Shown here piece by piece: positions 35,830 through 47,939 of a DNA stretch of 64,000 nucleotides (position 1 is its first letter; the number at the start of each line of letters is the position of its first letter). The notes under the pieces were generated by a model that had not been told where the DNA came from, made no database searches, and saw only the letters and a list, made by a program, of their open reading frames with translations. The position numbers were made by a program, and so were the translations under genes. Source of the DNA: Topomyia yanbarensis (Eukaryota; Arthropoda; Insecta; Diptera; Culicidae); NCBI RefSeq assembly GCF_030247195.1, contig NC_080672.1:395329037-395393036 (forward strand), given 5' to 3'.

Positions 35830-36490
35830 ATCTTACTTCTTAGAATGGTTTCACAAGCGTTAATAAAGCTTGAAAAGATTAAGAGGGAAAATCTTTACCG
35901 TAATTCAAACCAAGTGTTGAACATTATTTATTCACACCACACATTCGTATGCTTTTCCTCTTGCTAAGCGATGAAATTCCAGAAAGCATGCATTTGTATC
36001 ACATATACACATATACACATAGTTACACTTTATCACACATACACAACACATTTTTAATGAAAACAAATGGACAAAAAGAAAGCTATCAAGAGTGTCGCTC
36101 TTGCCACTTCGGGGTGTCGGTCTTACCCGCAGCTTTCTTAAAATGTTCATTTTTTGGCAATCAATAATTTTTAATGAATACAATTTTTTTGAAACACCTT
36201 AAAAATTATATCTTGTTAAGAACCATCTAAACAAGGATTATGCACAGAATATACAATTTTTGGAGGTTTGTGGTATTTTAGAAAAATGATTGCGCTTAAG
36301 GTGTCGGACTTGCCCCCATTTCCCCTATATGAACATTTAGATTTGTTCGGTTTAGTTTGGAGCGGCAAGATAAACCATCAAGTGCATCGGCATATTAAAG
36401 CAACAAGAATGAAGTATGACGTACAGTACTGATTATTTAATGTTGATTAATGGTAGTCAGTCTTCCCAGGAAAAGTGACTAGTAAGCGTA
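35830..36490. other. AT-rich DNA, no gene seen
   Basis: A short CA/TA-rich tract lies at about 35998-36048. Two similar words, gtgtcggtcttaccc (36115) and gtgtcggacttgccc (36301), occur in the same orientation, perhaps parts of an old repeat. Nothing else was recognised. Confidence 0.4.
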
Positions 36491-36492
36491 TA

Positions 36493-38534
36493 ACACGGTG
36501 TTCCTAAAACCGTTATTAACTAAAAAAAATGACCATAAATTTGGCATACGGCATTCGAAAGATACAGTATCCAAGCATCTTCTCAGTGAATTTCAAAATG
36601 ATCCATCGAGGGATTCGAGATATATGGCGATTTGAAGTTTTATGATACGTTTCATAAGGCTACCAGCAAACACCCACGGATTTGGTCCAATCTCTATAAA
36701 CAAAAAAATATTTGTCTACTTATTTAGTACATGGAATTCAAAAGATATAGTAATCAAGTATATCCATTGCAAGTTTGAAAATATTTCATTGATGGAATCG
36801 AAAGTTATAACGGTTTGGATGTGGTATGCGGTCATAGATGGGTTTTCTACCAGACTTCAAGCGTGAATACATGTTTGTCCATTGACTATTTAGATCGTTT
36901 ATACGTGTCGCGACTTTTAAAGAAAAACCTTACCATTTAATTACATAAATATAATGCACGAAAGGTGTTATTTATATGGTGCACTGAAAAAATATGGAAA
37001 TAGGGTTGCCTACCAAACGTTAAATATAATGTGTAAATTAAAAAAAAAATAGATGAAAGTTGGAATGTTTACTTCAAACGGCCATATCTCAATGGTATGT
37101 TGACTGATTCTAATTATTTTTTCATTATTGAACAGGTAGACGTTTCATCGTTAATTTTCATCAAGAAGAATATAAAATAGAGTTGTCTACATAAATAAAT
37201 AGACAATATAATTGGTCTCAACTATATGTATTATAATTATTTAGTGATTATTTTTGTATTAAAAATAGCGGTCTATCAATTTTTATATACTAGTTGATTG
37301 CAATTGCTGTTTACTACAAATTATGGATATATGAAATGTTAAAACTAACACAGTCGTGATTCGCTGGTCGCTCAATTTTTAACAGGAGCCGCTTTTTAGT
37401 TGGACCTCCGCGCTAGTTGGTCCATTGTCGACATCTGAATGTCAAATTCTCATGTTAAATTCAATTCGACAATCAAACTGACAATAGTTAGAGATATGAG
37501 CAGATGAACTTGTACTAATAACATCCCCTTTGATCCCCCTACTAATAACATCCCCCAGTTTTAACATCTATCAACCCAACCAGCGAATCACGATTGTACA
37601 AAATTTCCAACAAAAACCGTATCATAACATAAATTGATCTGAATCAGCAAATACCTTCATATTTTTGAATATATGTATTGAATTTATGGTTTTATTTTTC
37701 CATGATTTATAGTTTGCGTTCGTTGCATTCAACTAATGTATAGAAATTGATAGGTCGTCGTTTTGAATATAAAGATATTTACTAAACAGTGATAATACAT
37801 ATAGTTGAGGATAATTAAGTTGTCTATTGTTTGAAGTAGCCAACTCTATTTTATATTCTTCTTGATAAAAATTAACGATGAAACGTCTACCTGTTCAATA
37901 ATGAAAAATTAATTAGAATCAGTCAACATACCATTGAGATATGGCCGTTTGAAGTAAACATTCCAACTTTCATCTATTTTTTTTAAATTACACATTATAT
38001 TTAACGTTTGGTAGACAACCCTATTTTCATATTTTTTTAGTGCACCATATTAATAACACTATTTGTACATTATATTTATGTAATAAAATGGTAAGGGTTT
38101 CCTTTAAAAATCGCGACACGTATAAACGATCTAAATAGTCAATGGACAAACATGGATTCACGCTTGAAGTCTGGTAGAAAACCCATCTATGACCGCATAC
38201 CACATCCAAACTGTTATAACTTTCGATTCCGTCAATGAAATATTTCCAAACTTGCAGGGGATATACTTGATTACTATAGCTTTTGAATGCCATGTACTAA
38301 ATAAGTAGACAAATATTTTTTTTTTGTTCATAGAGATTAGACCAAATCCGTGGGTGTTTGCTGGTAGCCTTATGAAACGTATCATAAAACTTCAAATCGC
38401 CATATCTCTCGAATCCCTCGATGGATCATTTTGAAATTCACTGAGAAGATGCTTGGATACTGTATCTGTCGAATGCCGTATGCCAAATTTATGGTCATTT
38501 TTTTTAGTTAATAACGGTTTTAGGAACATCGTGA
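36493..38534. mobile_element. 2.04-kb palindromic (foldback) element, TA-flanked
   Basis: The left arm (36493 to about 37345) and right arm (about 37600 to 38534) are inverted copies along almost their full ~850-930 bases, with scattered differences and small indels. TA borders both ends (36491-36492, 38535-38536). The spacer is mostly a nested MITE (37351-37596). Mirror frames of 74 and 75 codons (36642-36866 and the complement of 38158-38385) are the same arm read twice and show no known domain. If transcribed, the RNA would form a very long hairpin. Confidence 0.85.
37351..37596. mobile_element. MITE nested in the palindrome spacer
   Basis: The ends cagtcgtgattcgctggt and, inverted, caatcgtgattcgctggt match at 17 of 18 positions. 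Inside, ctaataacatcccc occurs twice close together (about 37513 and 37543). It has no coding capacity. The target duplication is uncertain. Confidence 0.7.
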
Positions 38535-38814
38535 TAAAGTTTCGAGCATAGTTGGCTCTATTAGTTCATGCTTGCTACTAGTGTATTAACTATTTTATGT
38601 CATGTATGACTCTGCTTTCGGTTGGAAAGGTTATGTTAGTTCATCCATTATAGTTGTGCAGTTGGAAAGCTGAGATTTCTCTCTCAAACGAAGGCCGTGT
38701 TGACTTCTTACGCGTGAGTATCGCGTTTACATTTCATCGCGTGAAGTTGAAACTGACGGCGTTAACAGCGAATCAAATCTCTCTATTGAAGTTTACTATC
38801 GTATTTGGTTAGGT

Positions 38815-39140
38815 TTTTTAAGGACACCATGTTAAAGAAAGTACGTGATTATAAGGTTTACCGTACTTCAGATTTATTTCGATTAACATTTACCGGGTCC
38901 ACATTGCTTAGCCAAGATCTCTATGATAAAATTCGTCTTCTTGTTCGCCTATTTATCCTTCGTATGATGAATCGACTCAATTTTAAACAGCTGCACCACA
39001 CAGCCACCTACCGTACTAATAGGGCACGTTGCACCACCGCACTGCAGTGTGGCAAATGTGATGGGTCTCATCTAGATGATGCATTCAGTAAAAATACCGA
39101 AAAATGTTTGCATAATGTAGAGAAAATCTGCATGAGCTTC
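38815..39140 (+). pseudogene. LINE ORF1 (gag-like) zinc-knuckle fragment
   Basis: A 112-codon frame starting near 38805 contains YKVYRTSDLFRLTFTGSTL, then VRLFILRMMN.LNFKQLHHTATY, and ARCTTALQCGKCDGSHLDD with NTEKCLH. This is the pattern of LOA/Jockey ORF1 proteins (VRLFVPRxMxCxNCKQLGHTATYCxNKxRCxKCGGxH), but most knuckle Cys are replaced (N-F-K, Y-R-T) and a few codons are inserted. It is a degraded nucleic-acid-binding domain without ORF2 nearby. Confidence 0.55.
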
Positions 39141-39149
39141 TAGTATATC

Positions 39150-40110
39150 CCATATATAAATTGCGCTGGAATAAAATTAGGAGATCTTTGAAGAAGAGAT
39201 CTGAGTGCACAAATACCAAAAGAGTTTCGACTAAACACTTCTGATATTTTATTTTCAGGCGAGTCTGACTCTTACAGTATGTGCCACAATATATTATTTG
39301 TCTTGGCTTGAGCATTCAGGAAAAGTAAATAAAATCTTCTTTTCCCCAAGGGGGTTAAAGTTTCAAAAATATAAAATTTGAGTATTAAAACTTTCGAATA
39401 TCTTTGAAACTCAACGGAAGTACGATTAATGGAATTTTCTGGAAATGTTGACTGCATTCATAAAGCATTCAATATTTAGGAACCTCTGAAGAGTGTAAGC
39501 CGTTGACAGTTGACCGTTCAATGGCCCATTCTTGTATCTTTCGATGAACAATTTATTCATCTGGTGTAGAAGATTCCATCACTGCTTTACAGTGGAATCG
39601 CAGAAGTATCACCCCAAATTTAATTTTCTCAAATTTTTACTAACTATCCCATTTTTTCCACTGAGAACACCGCACCAACACAAAAGCAACCACTAAATAC
39701 TTTCACTACTCGAAGGGGGCAGCCTCATTCCTTCGTGACACAAACAGATTCAAAACAGATAGTTGGACCGCGCTGATATTCAGCAGCCGATCGATTTCTT
39801 CCGAGCGCCACCGCATCGCATCGATCGTTTCGTGCGGCTTCGATTGTATGAGTTGCGCATTTAGCCAGGCGTTAGTAGGCAGACATAGCATGCCGCGAAC
39901 TCGGAGCGCAACTCCGCCAAACGATTCTGACGGCGCGCGATGCCGTGTGTGGTTGCTTCAGGTTGGTAGAGTGGAGTAGAGCAGAGTAGAGTAGGTAGGT
40001 AGGTAGAGCACCTTTGGAATGCGGTTCCACAACATCGGTTCGCGGGTCCCATAGCAACTTTGTGTTCCCTCCCTCCTTGCTTGCAGCTATCAGAAATTCA
40101 GCGCAGAGCG
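39150..40110. other. No gene recognised; small GTAG repeat at 39985-40010
   Basis: From 39150 to 39700 the DNA is AT-rich and featureless. From about 39700 it becomes more GC-rich. gagtagagtaggtaggtaggtag forms a short microsatellite near 39985-40010. Confidence 0.4.
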
Positions 40111-40332
40111 TTCAGTGGCACTTTGGATTTCGATTTTTGTTGCCTTGCCTCGCGGTGACGGAATTTGTTTGCCCCTTAAGCAGTCAGTCAACAGCAACGA
40201 CCACTGCTGCTGGCGCGGTCGGCTAGAAAACGGGGGAAACTCCTTCGAGCGGATCAGTATTGGATTGGTTTGTGAATGTTTTCGGGTTGCCTGGTTGCTA
40301 CCTGATGATGGTTCGCTTGGTCTGTGAAAGCC

Positions 40333-40437
40333 ATGTCGTTTGCTGCTACAGTGGTTGCTATGATTATTGCGGTGAATGCAAGCACACTGACTGCTACACG
40401 GCAAAAGGCTGATGATGATGATGTTTGTGATGCATGA
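40333..40437 (+). CDS. Possible 34-codon secreted-peptide ORF or first exon
   Basis: An ATG with acceptable context (agccatg) opens MSFAATVVAMIIAVNA, a typical short hydrophobic signal-peptide start, followed by STLTATRQKADDDDVCDA and a stop. It lies in a GC-richer, repeat-free stretch (40020-40440) that could be a 5' exon, with a tcagt initiator-like word near 40109. It is very short and no homologue is recognised, so chance is possible. Confidence 0.3.
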   Translation: MSFAATVVAMIIAVNASTLTATRQKADDDDVCDA

Positions 40438-40439
40438 CA

Positions 40440-42190
40440 AAAAAGTTGCTTGCAGAAATCTCCGATGGGTTGAGGAACGCTAGTGTGGTGGACAGTTTCA
40501 CTGTTATGTGATTGTTTAACTAATTAGTTTGATCGTTTCAATCTATTCAACGGCGAATTGATGGTTAGCTTAGAAGTATCTAGAGGCGAGGCAAACATGA
40601 AGTAGGTTTCAACATTTGTTTTGAGAAATCTGCGCATACCAGTAGTGTGGCCTACTAGATGCTCTATACCAAAGTGTTGTTTTTACATTAGATTATGTAC
40701 TGATAAAATATAAATATTAATGACAGCGAATCAGGCTAGATTCGAAACTGACTTATTTTCAACCTCAAGCATAAACGGTAGATTTGAAATACATGATTGA
40801 CTCGAAATTAGACATGTCCTAGTCAGAATCGGTTTTTAGAAAGCTAGGTCAAAAAACAAGGTATCATTTCCATTTTTGTAAGCTAATATTGGTGCTAACA
40901 TTGAAACTCGATTGTTCTGGAACTAACACAATGGCCGTTGAACGAAGTGCGATTTTTTGAGATATTTGACTGCTATTTAAACATAATTACATAAAAATAG
41001 TAAAGATATTAGATTAATTTCTTATGGAATTTAATCGATAAAATGCTGCCTTCCAACCGTTGCACTGTTGATTGCACACGCACGCACACTCGAATCGGCC
41101 ACACGGCAAGGTTTAATCAACCGATCGACAGAAGTCGAAACACCGAGGCAGCTCCTACATATGCAACCCCCTGTGATGACTGGTGCAATGCCAATGCATT
41201 TCGATTTGCTGATTTGTTGAAATTGTTTTAATCGCGCAAGGCGTTTGTACATTTTGATCGAACCGAGCGCTGGCTGTTGGAACGTGACTGGAATGCGTCA
41301 GCCATGTTTTTGAGCGAATTCGCGCGCTTGTGTCTTTCTAATGGTACGACGTTTGCTCCGGGGAAAACAGGACAGCTACCCGAGGGGCGGGTGTACTGCG
41401 CCTTGCTTTTATTGGTCTAACCTTCTGTCAATATGTGGTGCTGTAGTTATTTCGTGGTAGTTATTTACTGATATATCAGAGCGAACGTATGATTGAACAT
41501 TCCGGGTGAGTTCCTTCATCGCATTGCATGGGTATCTAGGTAGTTCAGTCGATGTCAAGGGTCTAGTTGAAGTTCCGTAGGTACCAATCGTTTTACTTCC
41601 TGTGCCTCCAAGTGATTTTGACTTGAGTAGGGAAAGATGAGTTACAACACACCCCCAGGTCAAAATGCACCTCTTACTTTGATCAAAAGTTGCTGAAATT
41701 TTCTGGAAAACAGTAACATCAGCCGGAAGTCCAACATAGTAAACATACACTGCCAAAGTTCTACAACCATATATCAATTGTAACCCGAGATAAGCTTATA
41801 AAAATATATTGATAATTGGCGGTAAAACTGTTGAAGTATTAATTGCAGGTAAAGTTAGAGGCCAATATTCAATTTTTTAAAGCGTTTCCTTATAAATGAT
41901 CCTGAATCCAAAGTATAAGCAAATTTTTTGATTTCTGTACTGAATGGTTCATGTGTCGTTTCGATTTTTTTTGTATTTTTTAAGCAATTCCAACATAGCC
42001 TAATTAGGCCTCCCCTTCAAAATCGCTGGAAAAAATCAGGGGGCAAATATTTTTTTTTAATAACCTCAATTAAAAAATTGTCACTTTTTATAAAACAACA
42101 ATAGCTTTCATAGAGTTTTGCTTTTCGTCATTGAAAACTATTCTAGTAGTTTTGGAAATCGCCATCCCATGATTTTTTTTACTTTGACCA
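40440..42190. other. No gene recognised
   Basis: A less AT-rich part at 41040-41400 (cacacgcacgcacactcg, ggggcgggtgtactgcg) may be unique host DNA or a regulatory region. The remainder is AT-rich. No motif-bearing frame was found. Confidence 0.4.
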
Positions 42191-42399
42191 AGAATGGTCA
42201 ATATGGTAGATAGGACGTCCGAATAAAATCGTCGATCCAGTCTAACATCAAACGAAACGTTTGCTGGTCGCGGAAGGAAGGACCCGCCCGTGAATTCTCA
42301 AACAAACATCTCATGGCAAGGCTAACAGACCGACTCCTGAATCGATTCCATTTTATACGCAACCGGTTGTTGCATTCTAAAATAATTTCTATAAGAAAA

Positions 42400-42510
42400 C
42401 AATCTGAATTCACATAAGACTCCTGGCGATTTATATGTGATTTAATGCTAAACCTTACATTTAAGACTAAGCTTGTGAAAATCGAATTAGCCGTTTTCCG
42501 AGGAACCGAA
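42400..42510 (+). repeat. Diverged scrap of the 1.2-kb array family
   Basis: ccttacatttaagactaagc followed by ttgtgaaaatcgaattagcc matches the actaagtttgtgaaaatcgg landmark of the array with several changes. Boundaries are not clear. Confidence 0.45.
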
Positions 42511-42849
42511 GAGACTTTAATTCTGAAATATTCCAAGAACTAGGAACTTGCAAAGTTGTCGAGAAGGACGCTGGAATCAAAAGGAATTTATCTGACCATC
42601 AGCGATCAAGAAGCCTCTAGCAAAGCTAAATGTAGATCTTACAAACAAAGGTACCATCAGTACTTACCGCGGAGAGAGCCGGGAATCCATTATCCATGTT
42701 AATGTTTGTAACCTTGCAGTGACAGGAAAGATGGACTGAAAAGTGTGCGAGGATATACCCACAGCGACCATCAAGCGATCTGGTACAGCATTGGTAACTG
42801 GACACGGTTTGAATAACGAGTGAAAGTGGAAAACAGCGATCTTTCACAA

Positions 42850-44420
42850 GGACGTGTCCGTCGAAGAATTTAAATTTGAGGGCATCCTCTTCAACCTAAA
42901 TGCTAACGAGTTAATGGCAGTACTAACAAGGGCGTGTAATGCGACCATACCGAGAAATGGGAAACCGAGAAACGGTCGTCGGCTGTAATACGACGATTAC
43001 CGATTTAGGTATAAGTTATTCCGACCTTGGAGAAGAAGTTAGAGTGCTCGTAGTGACACCGAAAGAGGGAAACGAGCTGCACGAGGCGCTCTTAATAAAG
43101 CAGTTGAGCAGAACAAGAAAGCTTGAATTGCCGCAAAGCCAACGCGAATTCTCGAGGAGACGCCTACAAAGTTGGCATGGCAAAGATAAAAGGCCCAGCT
43201 GCACCACCTGAAAGGTGGCCGGAGAAGCTAGAGGTCACCATCGAAAGGTTTTCCCCGCAACTTGATCCAATCTTCGCCGTACAGTGAGGAGGATGATCAC
43301 GAAGAAGAAGCTCGAATTACCGACAAGCAGCTGATCGAGATGGCGAAAGCCATGAGTGGAAGGACCCAGTACCAGCCTCTCATATATCGCTGAAAAAAAC
43401 GATATATGAGAACCTGGATATGTTCAGCATGATCCGATAACTGGAAGCGACAGAAGCTAATGTTGTTTCCGATGCCAGGAAAACTTGGAGATCTTCCAGT
43501 GTATAGGTCAATATGTCTCTTGGTACTGTTAAAGAGAGTAATCCTGAACAAGCTAACCAAGTACACGGACCGTGAGAACGGCATGTCATGCAATTCGACT
43601 TCGTTATAGGCAGGTCTACAGTGAATTCCACCCGAACGGTTGTGGGAGCTGTGATGACAACAGAGAAAAGGATATCGCTATTGCGTGGTGGTTACCTTAG
43701 ACGTGAAGAATGCTTCAATAGTACTAGCTGGGAAGCAATCGCCCATTCGCTGGATATTACAGAGCTATTTTCAGTACCGAACACTGATCTATGAGACAGA
43801 CAAGGGAGAATGACAACTACGACTGACATTTTTCGGCCCGACGCTGTGGAACGTAGTGTACGATGGAGTATTGAAGCTGAACCTTCTCAGAGATGTAACG
43901 ATTTTCGGTTTCGCGGATAATATGGTGTTCCAAGTAATCGGAGAATCACTAGAAGAGCTGGAGACACTCGCCACGGAGACGATTGCCCATCATAAAACAG
44001 AATTGGTGTTTGTGAATGTCTGAACTGAAAGGAATCGCGTATTACCTGTAGGACAGTTGAAAGCTGAAAGAGGAAGAGTCAAAGATTACTTGGATTAACT
44101 GCATATGTTGTCACTTACGATGAGTGTAAGTGCACAGTGTGATTCCGTAGATGTCCGGTATGGAATGCACTGTATAATTAGAGCTCTAAAGTAACCCACC
44201 CAGTGTTGACTAGCAGCCGAAAGACAGCAACAGGTGAAAATCGCTGTCGGAGAACATATCATCGACTCGAACTTTTAAAGTCACGACGATTATGCTAAGG
44301 GGAAGATGAGAGTAACCACAGCTTTGGTTGAGGTGCCAGTGTACCGGGCACCACGAATCATCTGGAATCGCCGGACCGAAGCCCGTGAGCAGACTAGTTA
44401 CACCGCACAGTAGGGCCGGG
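42850..44420 (+). pseudogene. R1-clade LINE fragment, heavily degraded
   Basis: Pieces in shifting frames include ELMAVLTRACNATIPR (about 42907-42955), ITDKQLIEMAKAMSG (about 43317-43360), VVVTLDVKNAS (about 43684-43715) and LQSYFQYRTLIYETDKG (about 43758-43807). These are followed by PTLWNVVYDGVLKLNLL, GFADNMV (catalytic DD changed to DN, about 43910-43930) and ESLEELETLATETI. The order is that of R1 reverse transcriptase and parallels the element at 26977-29476, but it is on the plus strand and far older, with many stops. It encodes no usable enzyme. Confidence 0.7.
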
Positions 44421-44429
44421 CCGGCCAAA

Positions 44430-46150
44430 ACCTCCAAAATTTATTGTCGATTTTCACACCTTTTATATTTTTTTTCTAAATGTACGTTACCTAAAGCTGT
44501 ATTCGCCAATTTTTTGAGTCAATCGATTGAAAAATATAAGTGCGACATTTTTTTTTGAACCGTACAAGGTCTTGAAAATCTGTAAGAATTTGGGTGACAA
44601 AAAGTTTTTGTTCATTCTAATTCATCTCGCTCCAATAGGTACTACAACGTTATATTAACAGCACATATAGGCGTTTCTAATAGAAAATCATCTCAGGAAT
44701 TCAATGGTGTATTTCGATTTGAGAAATAATGAGTATTTAAAAAGTTACCAATAAAATCATTATAACTATGTTGTTTAACGCAGACTTATTTTCATTCAGA
44801 GTGTCATCTCTTTATCGGTAAAACCGTGTTGAAGGATCTCATCTAGTACAACTAGCGTAGAATTTTATCTAGTTTTCAAAAATCATAGTGCCATCTCGCG
44901 CCGTTTTGCGCCGAAGGTTGATATTTGGACATTTGTAAAATTAGTTTTTTCATGGAGACGCATGGTATTTTTGATTTCATGAAGTTTTGCATTATTATTC
45001 ACCGGTGGATTTCTTTTCTGAACACTGCTTGTAAATTCAGGGTTTGGGGCGATTTCCTTGATACAGATATAAGTATGCCTTAACCGTCTTGCAACTATGA
45101 CTCTTGTTTCTACATTTTCACAGTTATCTGCAGTATAGAAAAAATCAAATAAATACAAGCCAACGAGGCAAACTAACTGCAACTATTATTATATCTTTCC
45201 ATGAATCCTATCTCTTTGGTAGGTATTGGTCGTTAGCTTTACTGGTGACTGGTGGATGTAAAGTAAACACGTGAGTGTGAGAGGTGTTTTTTTTACCCGA
45301 TTTTTAGTTATTGGCCAGTAATGCAACATTTATTTTCAAGTGCAAACTCCCTATTGAAGCTATCACAATCAACAATCAAATTCAAAATCTCCCTCAATAA
45401 TTCACTTCCAAATTGGCGAGAGTTTCATGCAAAAACGCTCACGCCTCTATTTCAAAGCATACACATACAGTGCAAAGTATAGGCAGCAATATAGTAAAAA
45501 TGCTCAAGATGTTTTCGTACGTAAAGCCAAGTCAGTACCCACAAGGAGACATATTCATATGATCATTGGAATTGAAAATCGATGGAAAAGCATTGAGCGG
45601 CTTAACTGCCGTATGCATCGTATGAGCAACTGTGAATAGAGCATAGTAGAGCATGATTTGAGATCTTCATCAAAATCAAATAAACCTGTCATCTTTTAAT
45701 AACTTTGGCGATAACTATAAATATATAAAACAATAAAAATTTAAGGCATTCTATCAAACACCTTAAGATATGCTATCTTCTATAACTATTCTAAACGCAT
45801 ACGTTTATAAATAAGTAAAAAAGAGCTATGAAGGGATTATTTTTTCTACAATGGTATTCAGATTGGACTGAAGATCTATACACAAATTCATAAAATTACA
45901 TCATTTTTTATTCACCAGATTTTGATAAATTGGAACCACCCTATCTAAGTCGTTACTAAGGACTACGCAAGGAAATCAAAATGTTTCTGTTCACTTACGA
46001 AGTATCTGTTTTGAGAAATTAATAAAATTCACTTTCGGGAAATAAAAAAAAATAGAACCACCCTAGGATGTCTAATTTTTATTTTAGCGTCCTAATTTAA
46101 TCAAACGTTCAACGTACCAAAATTACCCTTAGATGATATTTTCAGACATT
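44430..46150. other. AT-rich DNA, no gene recognised
   Basis: A 70-codon frame at 45427 and a 99-codon frame on the minus strand (44883-45182) show no known motif or splice support. No element ends were identified. Confidence 0.4.
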
Positions 46151-46379
46151 TTAAACTACTTTTGAGGTTTTGTCCAGCTTTTGTATGGAGTGGATCCACT
46201 GTGCACCGTCAGGAACTAGATCGAGTGAAGCGCCAGCGGTTGGTCGTCGAGATTTCAGCGAACCGGAAGCAGCGATCCAGAAGCTACGCTCCATCCAGTA
46301 TCGCCGAACCAACATCGCCAAGTACTGGTTGGCCATTTGAGTAGGATTTATGGACTATCCGAGTAGATTGCGACAAAAC

Positions 46380-46570
46380 TGGGAGCTAAATGACTCACGC
46401 AACGGGCATCGGTATCGGGAAAAATTCCGCCGCCGAGGAATAAATGACTCACTGAGATGACTCGCGTAAACAGGAACTAAATGGCTCACAGAAGCGGGAG
46501 CCAAATGGCTCATGGAAGTTCACCACTGCGATTAACCGAATAGGTGTTCGGAGCTAAACGGCTCGAATGT
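46380..46570. repeat. Degenerate short repeats (ggagctaaatgactca)
   Basis: Variants of ggagctaaatggctcac occur about six times (near 46380, 46438, 46460, 46475, 46498 and 46550) at irregular spacing. The DNA just before (46190-46345) is GC-rich and frame-open for about 60 codons on both strands, without a recognised motif. Confidence 0.5.
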
Positions 46571-46899
46571 ATGCTCTATTGTATCATTTTATCATAACTT
46601 GTCCTACACAATATATAATTATTTTTATACAAAGACATACCTTAAGTACCACCATTAAAGCTGAAATAGATTGTTAAAATCATGTAAATGGAACAAGCGA
46701 AATGCAAATTTCAACAAAAGAACATTCTATTCGAAATATCTCGCGATCTCGATCTTGTACAGGGTATCTATCTTCGGAAAACCTGTTCGGAAGATTAAGA
46801 GCTGTGAAAGGCCAAATAGTTTTCAACTCTACCACTAGGTAGTGCCAGTGATCATGCTATTTTTTGAGTTCACTGTATCTCAAGACCGAATCCGTCTCC

Positions 46900-47150
46900 C
46901 AACGATATAACGCTTTGATGCAGTCTCATGGGGCAGAAGTAAGGAAGAAAAGTAAGGACCGTTTTGAGTCACAGACATTGTCAATGCAATTTTGAAACTT
47001 TTTAACTTTACTATAATAAACACACATACAGAAATTTTCACATCTCGACGAACTGAATCTAGTGGTATATGACACTCGACACTCCGGGTCTAGCTTGACA
47101 AGTCGAGTTTCAGAGTGATTGCATTTCTTATATGAAAAAGGCAAATATGA
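46900..47150 (+). repeat. Diverged end copy of the 1.2-kb array family
   Basis: Contains a short cacacatacag tract, tcgacgaactgaat and gtggtatatgacactcg, then a cagagtgattgca and aaaaaggcaaa end. These are in the same order as the right end of each unit at 11140-11270, with about one change in five bases. Confidence 0.65.
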
Positions 47151-47578
47151 ACTGATGATTCCTATACGTTTCATAAATCCATACGACTGCACAACAAGAT
47201 GGGGGAAGATTTATAGTAGTATTTTGAAGATGTACACGGAACAGAGCCAAATGATTAATTAATTTTGAAGCGAAACAAAAAATCGTTCTCATTTTAGCTG
47301 ATTTTTATTGTTACATTGCTTATTTTTTATAGTTTTTCAAAGCAATGGCTCGCAAGTATAATTTGCGCACAATTACTGCTGTAACAGTAAGGTTGCGTGT
47401 TACCAATGTATTACTGGCCAGAAATATTTTTTTCATTTCAATTTCCATCCCATTTCGTGGTATTTTCCAAAACCCGATTTTTAAACTTTCACTCTTCCAA
47501 ATAATTGCACATTGTACATTATACCAGCGAAAATTGCGATCAAACGCGTGGGGTTCATTTTTACCCCAGTGCAACGTT

Positions 47579-47740
47579 CTAAGGTGGCAAACGCAAGTGC
47601 AACGTTCTAGGGTTAATAATCGATTTCAAAGTTGCGGGACAGATATCGAAGTGCACTGCTAAATTATTCATCGTGACACCCTTCTCAAGTAGCCCTGTGT
47701 CCACGATTAGCATTTTAGTCTTCTCTAAAATTCGCGACAT
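47579..47740 (-). pseudogene. Possible pogo/Tigger-like helix-turn-helix fragment
   Basis: From an ATG at 47740 the minus strand reads MSRILEKTKMLIVD, then LLEKGVTMNNLAVHFDI and CPATLKSIINPR. This fits the helix-turn-helix start of pogo/Tigger or CENP-B-like transposases (LEKG...LAxxFxIxxxTLxxII). No catalytic domain follows: the frame ends within about 12 codons. It may be a 5' piece of a transposase or a chance match. Confidence 0.3.
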
Positions 47741-47939
47741 TTGAAAACAATAACAATAACAGCTAAACAGTTCCTGATTTCTTTTTTGACAGATGAACAC
47801 GCCGAATGCAGATGAGCACAGATCGCTTGCTTTACATGTGTGCGAATAGGAGTGTTATAAGCGGTTTCAACTTATTTGGTAGTGAAACTTGGCCCGGACC
47901 ATATATATGGTCTTTTTAAGCGGTTGTATGGTGTCTAAA

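Noticed and set aside
36642..38385. Two nearly identical 74-75-codon proteins on opposite strands
   Set aside because: They are the two arms of one palindrome; there is no domain, and the other long palindrome yields the same kind of mirror frames.
40090..40440. A 116-codon minus-strand gene
   Set aside because: No domain; low-complexity composition, and it overlaps a better plus-strand candidate start.
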